Shown piece after piece: positions 40,346 through 49,242 of a stretch of 64,000 bases of DNA. Within the stretch, counting starts at the first letter, position 1. Every line of letters starts with the position of its first letter. Position numbers and translations under genes: made by a program. Below the pieces are notes generated by a model. It saw only the letters and a program-made list of their open reading frames with translations, was not told where the DNA came from and searched no databases. The DNA comes from an uncultured Bacteroidales bacterium (GTDB lineage: Bacteria; Bacteroidota; Bacteroidia; Bacteroidales; Bacteroidaceae), in the NCBI GenBank assembly GCA_902779845.1, contig CACZCZ010000004.1, forward strand, positions 166,743-230,742, read 5' to 3'.

Positions 40346-43300
40346 ATGAAGAGATTCTACTTAACATTGGCTGCTGCATTGATGGGCGCTGGCTCACTCT
40401 TTGCACAGACCACCATCGCCACCTTAGGTTTTGAGGCGGGTGATGAAAAAGGTAAGAGTTCTGAGTATGCGCTAACTCCCGGCGAGAGCAAATTCGGCGA
40501 CTTCGTCAACGTGAAGGACGAAGACTCCTGGGACGAAGAAAGCACCGATGAACCTAAGTCTGGCCAGTTCTGCCTCTTCGCCGAGAACGGCGCTACTGCC
40601 GGCAACTCATGGGACCGTGGCTTCAAGATTGCCAAGCTGCCCATCAAGGAGAACACTCCTTACCGTGTCAGCTTCTGGATCAAGGCTGATGGCACTTACA
40701 CCGATGACGAAGGCGTTAAGAACACCGCACTCACCTCGTGGCTGTCTCAGGGTATTGAGAACTTCGACAAGAGCATCTGCTCCAAGAGCGGTTTCAACTA
40801 TGGCATTCAGATGACCAGCGGCCTCACTGGCGAATGGCAGCGCATCTCCTTCGTGTCCTTCTACACGAATGCCGATGTCCTGAACAACATCATCGCCAAC
40901 CAGAGCTGGGTCGGTAACGCTGTCTTCCCCGAGGACTTCGGTGGCGATGGCACACAGACCTATGCCGAGTACTTCGACCACAAGTTGCCCAACGAGTTCT
41001 TCCTCGTGGTCAACATGTATAGCCCCACTGAGTACTATCTTGACGACATCAAGATTGAGGAGGGCGTCACCTTCAACGCTGCCACTTTCTCCCAAAGCGC
41101 TAACGCCATCAAGCTTGACTTCGGTTATCAGACCAACATCAAGGATCTGGCCAACCAAAGCAATGGCTCCTTCTCGCTCGATCCCGCTTGCGTGAAGGTA
41201 ACTATTAATGGTGAGCCCGCTACTGTTGAGTACCTCGAGGGTAAGTCCGACGGTTTCCTCTATCTCTTCATGGATGATGACGTCACAATGGAAGAAACTG
41301 ACGAAGTGCTCGTCAGCTTCATCCCCGATGACAAGTGTCCTATCGTGTATAACTCCGACCGTCGCCCCAGCGCTGACACCGAGGCTGACATGCCTGTTCT
41401 GGGCTTCGTGAACGAGGTCGCTTACTTCGATGATGACATCGATGCATTGCCCGATGCTTGGTCACCCGCTACGCTCGTCAAGACCGTTCCTGAGAACGAA
41501 AGCTTCGAGATTGATCCTGCTACGTTCAAGAACATCGCTCTCACCTACGACAAGAAGTTGGATCTCTCCTATGCTTCTGCCACACTCTCCAGAAATGGCG
41601 TTGACACAAACCTCACAGATAAGATGGCACTGAGCGAGGATGGCATGACCATCAACATCGCTGTCGAAGGCCTCTCCGAAGGTGAATACACCCTCGTTGT
41701 TGCTGGCGTTGCCAACAGCTATGGCGTAGATTGCCTCACCGACCAGACAATCACCTTCGCTCTTGGTGAAGACCATGACACCTCCACCTCTGAAGTCATC
41801 TACAGCACCAATGAGACATTCTCAAGCACTGCCAACGGCACCTTCCCCGTAGGTTGGGTTTCTAATGATAACGGCACCATCCACCAGTACGGTCTCACCG
41901 ACAAGGGTGAGGTTTGGAACTACAACTGGGGTGGCAATGTCGGCGGTGGTGGCTGCCGTGCCATGACGGGCTACAGCGGCGACCTCAACGGCGCTGCTAT
42001 CTACTGGCGTTCTATGAACGGCGCTAACCAGCTCGGTACACTGACCTATGGCGAACAGGTGAAAGACTACATCCTCCCCGGTGGAGAACTTGATCCCGAT
42101 ATGCCCGAGGGCATCGACCTCAAGCTGGATGCTCGCAAGTACCAGATTACCATCCGCATGTGTGCTTGGAAGAACCTCAATGGTAACACGGACAAGGTGA
42201 ACCCCGACAATGCTCCTAAGTACACCTTCACCCTCGAGGACCTCGAAGGCAATGTCTATGCACGCTTCGACGATGTTATCGCTATGCCTAACGTCAATGG
42301 CGAACAGAACGTTGCCGTCAGCGGTGTGACACGTTCTCAGACTGACTTCACTGTGGACAAGCCCGGTTACTACATGCTGAAGTTCTCCACCACACAGCCC
42401 AACGGCGAATACCTGCTCGGTGGCGTTGACCTCATCACGATGCCTTCTAAGGCTGCCTACTGGAAGCAGCAGCTCGCTGCAGCTGTCGAGAAGGCTTATG
42501 GCATCCTCGACGCAGCTGAGGAAGAGAAATATGATGGCGAAACCAAGACTGCCTTCGCTGCTGCTGTTCTCGAAGCTGAAACAGGTCACTTCACAGCTCC
42601 CTCTGCCATTCAGGAAATGATTGCTACACTTGACCAGCTGGGCGCAAAGATGCAGGCTCGTGTCACGAATATCGATGCCTTTGCAGACGCTCTAGATAAT
42701 GCTATCTTGTCTCTGGCTGAACTTGATGGTAAGTATCTCGATGCTCCTCTTGCCAACGAGGCTTCCCAGTTGATTTCCCGTTATTCAGAAACCGATCCTT
42801 CCGACCTCTCCGACGAAGAACTTGCACAGGTAACTCCGAAGCTCGTGACTGCTGCTGCTCAGATGGCTAATGTGAAGAGCGTTACCGACATCCTCGCATG
42901 GCGTGGCTACAAGGCTGCTCAGGTTGCATCTCTGCTGGGCTCTGAGTCTCCCGCTGTTGATGCTGCTTTCAACCTTGTTGAGGACGACGACGAAGTTGTC
43001 GAGGCTTGCAACGAAGCTGCCAAGTATTCCATCTATAGCGCATTTGCCGAGAACCTCAACTTCATACAGGACAATCCTGAGATGCTGACCACCGTAACCT
43101 ACGATGCAGGCACGAAGATTGTTGTCGATGGCGAATACACCGACATGACGGGTGAGGAAGTAGCCACAACAGGTATCGACTTCACCAGCATCATCAAGAA
43201 TCCTCGCTTCTACACCTTCACCACCGATGGCGCTGCTCCCTTGAAGGACAACACCGTAGTTGGTTGGATGTGCGAGCAGTATGAAGGCGGTAGCGTCCAC

Positions 43301-43945
43301 CTCGCAAACAACGCTTCTGCAACTGCTGAGAATCCCGTCATCACCAGCGCTATCAACTCCTATGCCGGTGGCTCCGAGTACGATTTCTATCAGGTCATCG
43401 AGAACGTCCCTGTTGGTGTCTATGACATCTACTTCGCTACTCGTACGGCTATCAAGAACCAGCCTGATGTAGAAGGTATAACTGGTGTCTTCAACGCACA
43501 GGATGACGAAACAGGTCTCTGGGATAAGTACATCTACGCTCAGGTGGGCGACGAAGAACCCATCACGGTTCCCTTCGCAGCTGGTAGCTCTTGGTACGGC
43601 CACCCGACTGTCATCCATGGTGTGAAGGTTGGCGAAGACCAGACACTCATCATCGGTGTCATCGAGCACTATATCTCCGGTCAGGCTTCCGGTCATGACT
43701 ATGCTCCCACAGACTGGTGGAACACCAACACCTTCGCAGGTGAAGCTCGCATGTATCTCGTAGCTCCTTATCCTGAGTATGACTACGCTACAGCCGCTGT
43801 TGGCATCCAGAATGTCAACACCGTTTCCAAGGCTCCCGTCTCCACCATCTACAGCGTCAGCGGTACTCGTCTGGGCCAGATGCAGAAGGGCGTGAACATC
43901 GTGAAGCGTGCCGACGGTTCTGTCAGCAAGGTTCTCGTGAAGTAA
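40346..43945 (+). CDS. Large secreted multidomain protein with sorting-like C-terminal tail, 1199 aa
   Basis: No named function recognised. Signal peptide 1-21 (SLFAQ). Residues about 22-240 look like a carbohydrate-binding-type jelly roll (FEAGDEKGKS, YRVSFWIKADG, TEYYLDDIKIEEG). Two Ig-like stretches follow (about 245-480), a second jelly roll (about 490-700), a helical spacer (about 705-910, e.g. AKMQARVTNIDAFADALDNA), and another beta domain (about 930-1150). The last 30 residues (IYSVSGTRLGQMQKGVNIVK...VLVK) form the tail typical of Prevotella secreted proteins. It probably binds or tethers polymer at the surface. Codon choice is notably richer in GCT, GTT and GGT than the neighbours, which may mean high expression. 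Confidence 0.75.
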   Translation: MKRFYLTLAAALMGAGSLFAQTTIATLGFEAGDEKGKSSEYALTPGESKFGDFVNVKDEDSWDEESTDEPKSGQFCLFAENGATAGNSWDRGFKIAKLPIKENTPYRVSFWIKADGTYTDDEGVKNTALTSWLSQGIENFDKSICSKSGFNYGIQMTSGLTGEWQRISFVSFYTNADVLNNIIANQSWVGNAVFPEDFGGDGTQTYAEYFDHKLPNEFFLVVNMYSPTEYYLDDIKIEEGVTFNAATFSQSANAIKLDFGYQTNIKDLANQSNGSFSLDPACVKVTINGEPATVEYLEGKSDGFLYLFMDDDVTMEETDEVLVSFIPDDKCPIVYNSDRRPSADTEADMPVLGFVNEVAYFDDDIDALPDAWSPATLVKTVPENESFEIDPATFKNIALTYDKKLDLSYASATLSRNGVDTNLTDKMALSEDGMTINIAVEGLSEGEYTLVVAGVANSYGVDCLTDQTITFALGEDHDTSTSEVIYSTNETFSSTANGTFPVGWVSNDNGTIHQYGLTDKGEVWNYNWGGNVGGGGCRAMTGYSGDLNGAAIYWRSMNGANQLGTLTYGEQVKDYILPGGELDPDMPEGIDLKLDARKYQITIRMCAWKNLNGNTDKVNPDNAPKYTFTLEDLEGNVYARFDDVIAMPNVNGEQNVAVSGVTRSQTDFTVDKPGYYMLKFSTTQPNGEYLLGGVDLITMPSKAAYWKQQLAAAVEKAYGILDAAEEEKYDGETKTAFAAAVLEAETGHFTAPSAIQEMIATLDQLGAKMQARVTNIDAFADALDNAILSLAELDGKYLDAPLANEASQLISRYSETDPSDLSDEELAQVTPKLVTAAAQMANVKSVTDILAWRGYKAAQVASLLGSESPAVDAAFNLVEDDDEVVEACNEAAKYSIYSAFAENLNFIQDNPEMLTTVTYDAGTKIVVDGEYTDMTGEEVATTGIDFTSIIKNPRFYTFTTDGAAPLKDNTVVGWMCEQYEGGSVHLANNASATAENPVITSAINSYAGGSEYDFYQVIENVPVGVYDIYFATRTAIKNQPDVEGITGVFNAQDDETGLWDKYIYAQVGDEEPITVPFAAGSSWYGHPTVIHGVKVGEDQTLIIGVIEHYISGQASGHDYAPTDWWNTNTFAGEARMYLVAPYPEYDYATAAVGIQNVNTVSKAPVSTIYSVSGTRLGQMQKGVNIVKRADGSVSKVLVK

Positions 43946-43965
43946 TCACTTCATCCTATAACATG

Positions 43966-43995
43966 AAAGTGAGGGCATATCGCCCTCACTTTTTT
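43966..43995 (+). terminator. Intrinsic terminator of the FAS1/SusCD operon
   Basis: Perfect 11-bp stem AAAGTGAGGGC / GCCCTCACTTT with a 5-base loop followed by a run of T, 20 bases after the stop codon of the 1199-aa gene. Confidence 0.9.
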
Positions 43996-44043
43996 ATTTG
44001 TATCTATCAAACTGGGAATACAATCAACACCCCTCGTTTTTTC

Positions 44044-44166
44044 TCACTGGTGAGAAAACATTTTATCACTGGTGAGAAAAGCAAGAAGAGCAAGGTCTTC
44101 AGCCCGTAAGACCAAGCTCTTCCGTCAATAAGACCAAATACCTCTGTAAATAAGGTCAAGTCCTTA
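44044..44166. repeat. 22-bp-period tandem array with drifting sequence
   Basis: Two units starting at 44044 and 44066 share TCACTGGTGAGAAAA. Four more units of the same 22-base period follow: 44079-44100, 44101-44122, 44123-44144 and 44145-44166. Read on the minus strand these four carry GAAGACCTTG, GAAGAGCTTGGTCTTACGG, a TTTGGTCTTA version and a GGACTTGACCTTA version. The consensus equals that of the array at 61796. It lies in a stretch without genes between the terminator at 43966 and the esterase gene. Confidence 0.75.
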
Positions 44167-44191
44167 TGGTCTGAAGGACTTGACCTTTTTT
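44152..44191 (+). terminator. 12-bp stem-loop with T-run
   Basis: AAGGTCAAGTCC (44152-44163) pairs perfectly with GGACTTGACCTT (44176-44187), followed by TTTT. It has the form of an intrinsic terminator on the plus strand but lies about 200 bases after the previous gene, and its left arm is the last unit of the 22-bp array. Confidence 0.55.
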
Positions 44192-44245
44192 GAAAGTACA
44201 TTAAAATTGATTACGAAGGACACTACTACTCACTCGCCTTACCCT

Positions 44246-44311
44246 CTATAGAGACTACGCTTAGACACTATAGAGACTAAGCATAGACACCATCAAGACT
44301 TTGCTTCGACG
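44246..44311. repeat. Three further 22-bp tandem units
   Basis: Units at 44246-44267, 44268-44289 and 44290-44311. The first two share CTATAGAGACTA and differ at three positions; the third is degenerate (CCATCAAGACTTTGC). The array abuts the stop codon of the esterase gene. Same period as 44044-44166 but different sequence. Confidence 0.75.
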
Positions 44312-45595
44312 TTAGCGGGTTATGACTTTCTTGCCGCCCACGATGTAGATGCCACGGGGCAGACGTGTGCCGGGGTGCAGGGACATGCGACGGCCTTGAA
44401 GGTCGTAGATGGCACTGGGGTCGGCATCGGCAGGAACGGCGTTGACGAGGACGGGGATGTTGCCAATGGTGATATCCACGTTGTGCTCGGTGCCAAAGAA
44501 GTCGGTGTAGGTGGCGGTGACGATGCCGCCAATGCCGCTGGAAGGAATCTTCACCTTGCCATTGGTGATTTTGAAGTCGGTGCTGGCAAAGGTGGCTTCT
44601 TCCGTGAGATCCTCGCGATGACCGTCGGCAAAGGTACACCACAGCTGCAGGGTGACGGTGGCACGGGCTTTGGCATCGTAGTGGTCATCAAAGCTATCGA
44701 CGGTGTAGAACTTCTGGAGGCTTTTGGCCATCGTGAAGTCGGGGTTCATCAGGGTCGCAGCGCCCATCGTCTGCAGCGCGGCATAGGCATAGCGCTTGCC
44801 CATGGTGCGGTAGCCGGCGGCGCAGAAATGCCAGGGGTCGGTGTTGTTGCCGGGACAGCCGTTGGAGTGGATGACATGTGCTGTTGGAACCACGCTGGGC
44901 ATTCGGGCGACGACGGTGTTGTGGCCGTAGCAGGCGCCGCCCTGGTCCTGCCGCAGTGTCTCGCCAACGAACAGGGGGACATCCTCTGCATTGAGGTCGA
45001 GGTCGGAGAGTATGTCGTTATAGATTTTCTTGACCATATTGGGCCAGTTGGGGTCGCCGTTGTTGCTGCACCCCTGATGCAGCAAGATGCCCTTGATGAC
45101 ACCGCTCTCCTGAGCCTTACGCCCCATGTCGATGAGTCGCTGGTAGGCATTGCCGCCATAGCAGTTCTTGGTGATTGTGGCCCACCATTCGTTGGGGTTG
45201 TCAGCCAGCTTCTGCTCACACTTGTCCTTGTCGAACATCTCAATGGGACTGCCGCCCATGGCCACTGCCACGACGCCCACTTTGACATCCGTGGGCAGGG
45301 CGGCAACCATGGTGCGACCAAAATAGTCACACATCCCCAGCTTGCCAATGGGACTGACGATGGGCGGAAGGGCCTTGTACCATCTGCCCAGAGTGCGCGA
45401 GGGGGTGTCGAAGTGGGTGGTGGCGAGCATCTTGAAGCGGCTGTTGACGGTGTTGTCCACGTTCTCCCACGGGGCATTACCCTCCATGTTGGATTGTCCG
45501 AAACAGAGGTAGATGTAGAAATTGGTGTCAACCTCAGCGGTGGCTGTCACCAGGGCGAGGGTCAACAAGGTAAAAGACAGGACGAACTTTTTCAT
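44312..45595 (-). CDS. Secreted SGNH/SASA-family carbohydrate esterase
   Basis: A 427-aa secreted esterase that probably removes acetyl groups from glycans (sialate O-acetylesterase / CE6-like acetylxylan esterase fold). The signal peptide ends near residue 20. The nucleophile is S35 in CFGQSNMEG; the C-terminal Asp-His pair is in NTDPWHFCAAGYRTMG. An Ig-like domain (about 285-390) follows, then the tail AIYDLQGRRMSLHPG...RGIYIVGGKKVITR, the same sorting-like form as two other proteins here. It lies 41 bases downstream of the GH115 gene, in one operon, which favours an acetylated glucuronoxylan-type substrate. Whether it acts on xylan or sialic acid cannot be told from sequence alone. Confidence 0.85.
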   Translation of the reverse strand: MKKFVLSFTLLTLALVTATAEVDTNFYIYLCFGQSNMEGNAPWENVDNTVNSRFKMLATTHFDTPSRTLGRWYKALPPIVSPIGKLGMCDYFGRTMVAALPTDVKVGVVAVAMGGSPIEMFDKDKCEQKLADNPNEWWATITKNCYGGNAYQRLIDMGRKAQESGVIKGILLHQGCSNNGDPNWPNMVKKIYNDILSDLDLNAEDVPLFVGETLRQDQGGACYGHNTVVARMPSVVPTAHVIHSNGCPGNNTDPWHFCAAGYRTMGKRYAYAALQTMGAATLMNPDFTMAKSLQKFYTVDSFDDHYDAKARATVTLQLWCTFADGHREDLTEEATFASTDFKITNGKVKIPSSGIGGIVTATYTDFFGTEHNVDITIGNIPVLVNAVPADADPSAIYDLQGRRMSLHPGTRLPRGIYIVGGKKVITR

Positions 45596-45636
45596 ATTGG
45601 TGTGGGCAGTTTTCTGGACTGTAGCAGTTTGAAGGG

Positions 45637-48108
45637 TTATTGTTTCTGGTAGTCTGATTCATTCATGAAGAGGTATGAGGGCTTGTAGCCGCCGAAGTCC
45701 ACGACGAGTTTCTCGAAGACAATGCCGGGATGGCGTGGACACAGCGTCAGCTCGTGGGCTTCACCACTGCCTACGGGAAGTTCCACGACTTTCTCGATGA
45801 CGCGACGGGCTACGGTGGGGTAGTACTCGGAGTACATGTAGGGTGCCTGATCCAGCAGCGTCTTGTTGAAGTTGATGGTTGCGGCCTCGCCGCCGTCGAT
45901 GCTGACCAGGCACTCATGGCCGCCCACGTTCAGGAAGTCCAGCGTGGACTTGACGATGACGTGAATCTTGACCTTAGAGGTGCCTTGGGGGAGGGTGAAG
46001 CGATAGGTGAGGGAGGCATCGCCGACGGGTTGTGTGTAGGGTGTCAGGGCTACGGCACTCCGTGTGCGGCCATAGTAGGGATAGACGCTCCACTCAGTGC
46101 CCTGCGAGGCCACGGCACGATAGAAGTGCTCTGCCTCCATGGAGACATAGCCGTCGCTGGGGGAGAAGGTGTAGCCGCCGTCGTGAGATGTGGCGGGCAC
46201 GGCTGTGGTGGCAGGGAGGATCTCGTGGCGGAAGTTGTCGTTCCAGGAGCGGTAGCCGATGTGCTTCTGGATCATCATCCCGTTCCACTTGCCTGCTGCG
46301 ATGTCGTGGTTGTAGGAGGCACAGAGCAGCGAGTCGCGACGGAAACAGCGTGCTACCTGCTCGGCCCATACGTTGGCATCGGGGCTGCCGGCCTTGGCCA
46401 GACGATGGTTCATTGCCTGGGCGTAGTACATATCATAGAGGTTGGCCATGGCCTGTACGGGGAAGAGGATGAGCTGGCGGTAGAAGTCGCGTGCCGCGGC
46501 GGGGATGTCCTGATAGAGGCGCAGGGCTCGCAGCTCCAGGCGCTGGTAGTCATCGGCCACTTGTCGCCATTCGCCCGTCTCCACATTATAGGTGGTTGCA
46601 TCCAGCATCTCGGGGGTAACGCGGGCCATGAACTGGCAGTTGCGGTTGTAGATGTCGGCGGCTTCCTCGGCATCAGAGCCGCTGAGCACGCTGCTGAAGA
46701 AGCGGCGCGTGTGGTCGGTGACGGTCTGCAGGGTGTATTCCTTGGGGTTCCACGCCATATCCAAGAAAAGCTGGATGGGATATTCCATCGGCTTGAGGTC
46801 GCCGACATTGAGAATCCACATCCGTTGGATGCCGAAGTAGTAGGCCAGCGACAGCTGCTCGAACATCTGCTGGGACTGGGTGACGTTGAGCCATTTCGTG
46901 TTGCGCGGTGCTCCCACATAGTCCACGTGATAATAGATGCCCCAACCGCCCTTGCGTGTGCGTTCGGCAGCCGTAGGGACACGACGGATGTTGCCCCAGT
47001 TGTCATCGCACAGCAGAATCATCACGTCGTCGGGCACACGCAAGCCAGCATCGTAGTAATCCTGAACTTCCTTGTAGAGCGCCCACATCTGTGTGGTCTT
47101 CTCGGCAGGCTTACCCGTGACCTCCTTGATGATGCGACGCTGGTTGTTGATAATCCGCTCCATGAGTTTGGTGTCGGCCTTGTCGCTCATGGCTTCATCG
47201 CCATCGCCACGCATTCCGATGGTCACGATGTCCTCGGTGCCGTTCATGCGCTGGATGCCTTCGCGGAAGAACTGGTCGAGCTTCTTCTGATTTGTCTGGT
47301 AGTTCCAGGCGCCCCATTCCTGACGGCGGCGGGCATATTCCTGGTGGTTGCGTGCCATGGGCTCGTGGTGGGAGGTTCCCATCATCACACCCATCTTGTC
47401 GGCTAGGCGCCCGTTCTCGGGGTCGTCGGCATAGAACGCCCAGCCCCACATGGCAGGCCACATCATGTTGCCCCTGAGACGCAGGATGAGCTCGAAGACT
47501 TTCTCGTAGAACTGGTGCCCTCCGAAGCCTGTGCCGAAGGTGTTCTTGACCCACGTGGTGAGACAGGGCGCTTCGTCGTTGAGGAAGATGCCACGGAACT
47601 CCACGGCGGGCTCGCCATCGGTGAAGCTACCGGGCAGGATGTAGGCGTTGTCGTGTGCAACGACAGGGGCATCAGCCCACCAGTACCACGGCGAGACGCC
47701 CAGCTGGCGGCTGAGTTCATAGATGCCGTAGATGGTGCCGCGCTTGTCGCTGCCGGCGATGACGAGCTGCCGGCCTACGGTGGTGATGATGAACTTCTCG
47801 CGTTTGCCCTTCAGGTCGGAAAGCTTCAGCTTGTCGATCTCCTTGTTCTTGCCCACGGTGCCAATAAGAATCGTGGGGGCATCGGAGCTTTCGGCCGGGA
47901 GGCTGCCGAGGACACGTTGCATGTCCTGACGCAGGTTCTGAATGGCCATCTTCACGCCTTCATATTCCTGAGCAGCGTAACCGATGGTGGCGCCCTTCAG
48001 CGAGAGGGCGTCGGACTGCGACGTAAACGTAACAAAAGGCTCGGCGGCAGACATCCCGCAGCAGAGCACAAAGAGAGAGACAACGAGAGTTAGTGTGTGA
48101 CGTAACAT
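45637..48108 (-). CDS. GH115 family alpha-glucuronidase
   Basis: An 823-aa secreted glycoside hydrolase predicted to remove alpha-1,2-linked (4-O-methyl) glucuronic acid from xylan side chains. Signal peptide MLRHTLTLVVSLFVLCCGMS. Domain order: GH115 N-terminal domain (about 20-160, ending GTIYGIYELSRQLGVSPWYW), catalytic barrel (about 165-490, with VEFRGIFLNDEAPCLTTWVK, RLRGNMMWPAMWGWAFYADD, MGTSHHEPMARN and LLCDDNWGNIRR), helical domain (about 490-650), and the C-terminal GH115 domain (about 655-815, including SMEAEHFYRAVAS). The ATG at 48108 gives a proper signal peptide; a TTG ten codons upstream does not. Operon with the esterase. Confidence 0.93.
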   Translation of the reverse strand: MLRHTLTLVVSLFVLCCGMSAAEPFVTFTSQSDALSLKGATIGYAAQEYEGVKMAIQNLRQDMQRVLGSLPAESSDAPTILIGTVGKNKEIDKLKLSDLKGKREKFIITTVGRQLVIAGSDKRGTIYGIYELSRQLGVSPWYWWADAPVVAHDNAYILPGSFTDGEPAVEFRGIFLNDEAPCLTTWVKNTFGTGFGGHQFYEKVFELILRLRGNMMWPAMWGWAFYADDPENGRLADKMGVMMGTSHHEPMARNHQEYARRRQEWGAWNYQTNQKKLDQFFREGIQRMNGTEDIVTIGMRGDGDEAMSDKADTKLMERIINNQRRIIKEVTGKPAEKTTQMWALYKEVQDYYDAGLRVPDDVMILLCDDNWGNIRRVPTAAERTRKGGWGIYYHVDYVGAPRNTKWLNVTQSQQMFEQLSLAYYFGIQRMWILNVGDLKPMEYPIQLFLDMAWNPKEYTLQTVTDHTRRFFSSVLSGSDAEEAADIYNRNCQFMARVTPEMLDATTYNVETGEWRQVADDYQRLELRALRLYQDIPAAARDFYRQLILFPVQAMANLYDMYYAQAMNHRLAKAGSPDANVWAEQVARCFRRDSLLCASYNHDIAAGKWNGMMIQKHIGYRSWNDNFRHEILPATTAVPATSHDGGYTFSPSDGYVSMEAEHFYRAVASQGTEWSVYPYYGRTRSAVALTPYTQPVGDASLTYRFTLPQGTSKVKIHVIVKSTLDFLNVGGHECLVSIDGGEAATINFNKTLLDQAPYMYSEYYPTVARRVIEKVVELPVGSGEAHELTLCPRHPGIVFEKLVVDFGGYKPSYLFMNESDYQKQ

Positions 48109-48135
48109 AATGGTTGGGTAAAGGAATAATGCCCA

Positions 48136-48170
48136 CAAAAGTAGTCATTTTGGATGAGAAAAATGACAAA
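48136..48170 (-). promoter_or_regulatory. Candidate promoter of the GH115-esterase operon
   Basis: On the minus strand, TACTTTTG at 48143-48136 fits the -7 box and TTTG lies at 48170-48167. The 23-base spacing is longer than the usual 19-21, so this is a weaker call. The -7 box is only 28 bases before the start codon. Confidence 0.45.
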
Positions 48171-48223
48171 ACAGCATGAAGATGTTCCCTTTCTGACGTT
48201 TTTTGTGTTTTTAACGGCTAATA

Positions 48224-48255
48224 TTTGGCAGAAAGGGCGTAGGGAAGTACCTTTG
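48224..48255 (+). promoter_or_regulatory. Bacteroides-type promoter of the symporter gene
   Basis: TTTG at 48224-48227 and TACCTTTG at 48248-48255, spaced by 20 bases. Transcription would start near 48262, which places the true start of the following gene at the ATG at 48313, not further upstream. Confidence 0.82.
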
Positions 48256-48312
48256 CGGTCGAAAATTTGTGCAAGTGCAATCGTTTCAGAAGTAAGTAAA
48301 AATTCTGGTTGG

Positions 48313-49242
48313 ATGAAGACACTCTGTCAGTACATTTCTAAATATATGGGCGCGCTGGTGCTGCTGGCGGCAGCAGTGGCGGTGTGGCAACCGGAACTCT
48401 TCCTGTGGATGGGTCCCCGGACCATCAACCCCATGCTCGGCGTCATCATGTTCGGCATGGGCCTGACGCTCTCACCCTCCGACTTTAAGATGGTGCTACG
48501 CCGTCCAAAGGACATCCTCATCGGTTGTCTGGCGCAGTTCACGGTGATGCCGTTGTTGGCAATGGGGCTTACGTGGGCGTTCAGGCTGCCAAAGGAGCTG
48601 GCGCTGGGCGTAATTCTCGTGGGCTGCTGCCCGGGTGGCACAGCCTCCAACGTGATCACCTATCTGGCGAAAGGCGATCTGGCACTTTCCGTTGGGATGA
48701 CGGCCACATCGACCCTGCTGGCACCGCTGCTAACACCCTTGCTGGTGTGGCTCATAGCCGGAACCATGGTGAATGTGGATACCGTTGGGATGCTCCTGAG
48801 CATTGTCTATGTCGTGATAGCGCCGATCCTCGTAGGCCTGTTGTGCCAGCGTTTCTTGCCTCGGCTGACGCAGGGCGTTGTACCCTATCTGCCGGCATTC
48901 TCCTCGATCGTCATTGCCTTCGTGGTGGGTATTGTCGTGTCGCACAACGCAGAACGCCTGCTGGTGGGAGGATGGCTTGTTGTTCTGGTGGTGATGCTTC
49001 ACAACGTTTGTGGCTTAGGCCTCGGCTACCTGATTGGACGCGGCTTGGGACTGGCCGATGCGAAACGGAGGGCCATCTCCATAGAGGTGGGGATGCAGAA
49101 CTCAGGACTTGCCAGCAGTCTGGCCACACTGCATTTCGCTGCTTTCCCGATGGCCACCATCCCCGGTGCCATCTTCAGCGTGTGGCATAACATCAGCGGA
49201 GCCTTGGTAGCACGGCTCTACACCTACAAAAAGCCATCCTAA
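48313..49242 (+). CDS. Bile acid:sodium symporter (BASS) family transporter
   Basis: A 309-aa inner-membrane protein with about nine to ten hydrophobic helices. Family features are the early FGMGLTLSPSDFKMVLRRP, the glycine-rich sodium-site region VGCCPGGTASNVITYLAKGD, and IEVGMQNSGLASSLA in the second crossed-helix region. BASS proteins move sodium with organic anions; in Bacteroidota the substrate is usually unknown, and bile acid should not be assumed. It is monocistronic, with its own promoter and a shared terminator. The last two codons and stop lie inside the first unit of a 25-bp tandem repeat. Confidence 0.92.
   Translation: MKTLCQYISKYMGALVLLAAAVAVWQPELFLWMGPRTINPMLGVIMFGMGLTLSPSDFKMVLRRPKDILIGCLAQFTVMPLLAMGLTWAFRLPKELALGVILVGCCPGGTASNVITYLAKGDLALSVGMTATSTLLAPLLTPLLVWLIAGTMVNVDTVGMLLSIVYVVIAPILVGLLCQRFLPRLTQGVVPYLPAFSSIVIAFVVGIVVSHNAERLLVGGWLVVLVVMLHNVCGLGLGYLIGRGLGLADAKRRAISIEVGMQNSGLASSLATLHFAAFPMATIPGAIFSVWHNISGALVARLYTYKKPS

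Noticed and set aside
44044-44166. CRISPR array considered for the 22-bp repeats
   Set aside because: Units are directly abutting with no unique spacers, and no cas genes are present.
45730-47406. 558-codon open frame on the plus strand opposite the GH115 gene
   Set aside because: Antisense shadow of a well-supported GH115 enzyme; low-complexity Gly/Val/His composition.
48154-48312. N-terminal extension of the symporter from an upstream ATG at 48154
   Set aside because: It would include the consensus promoter at 48224-48255 within the coding region, and the extra 53 residues have no resemblance to the family.
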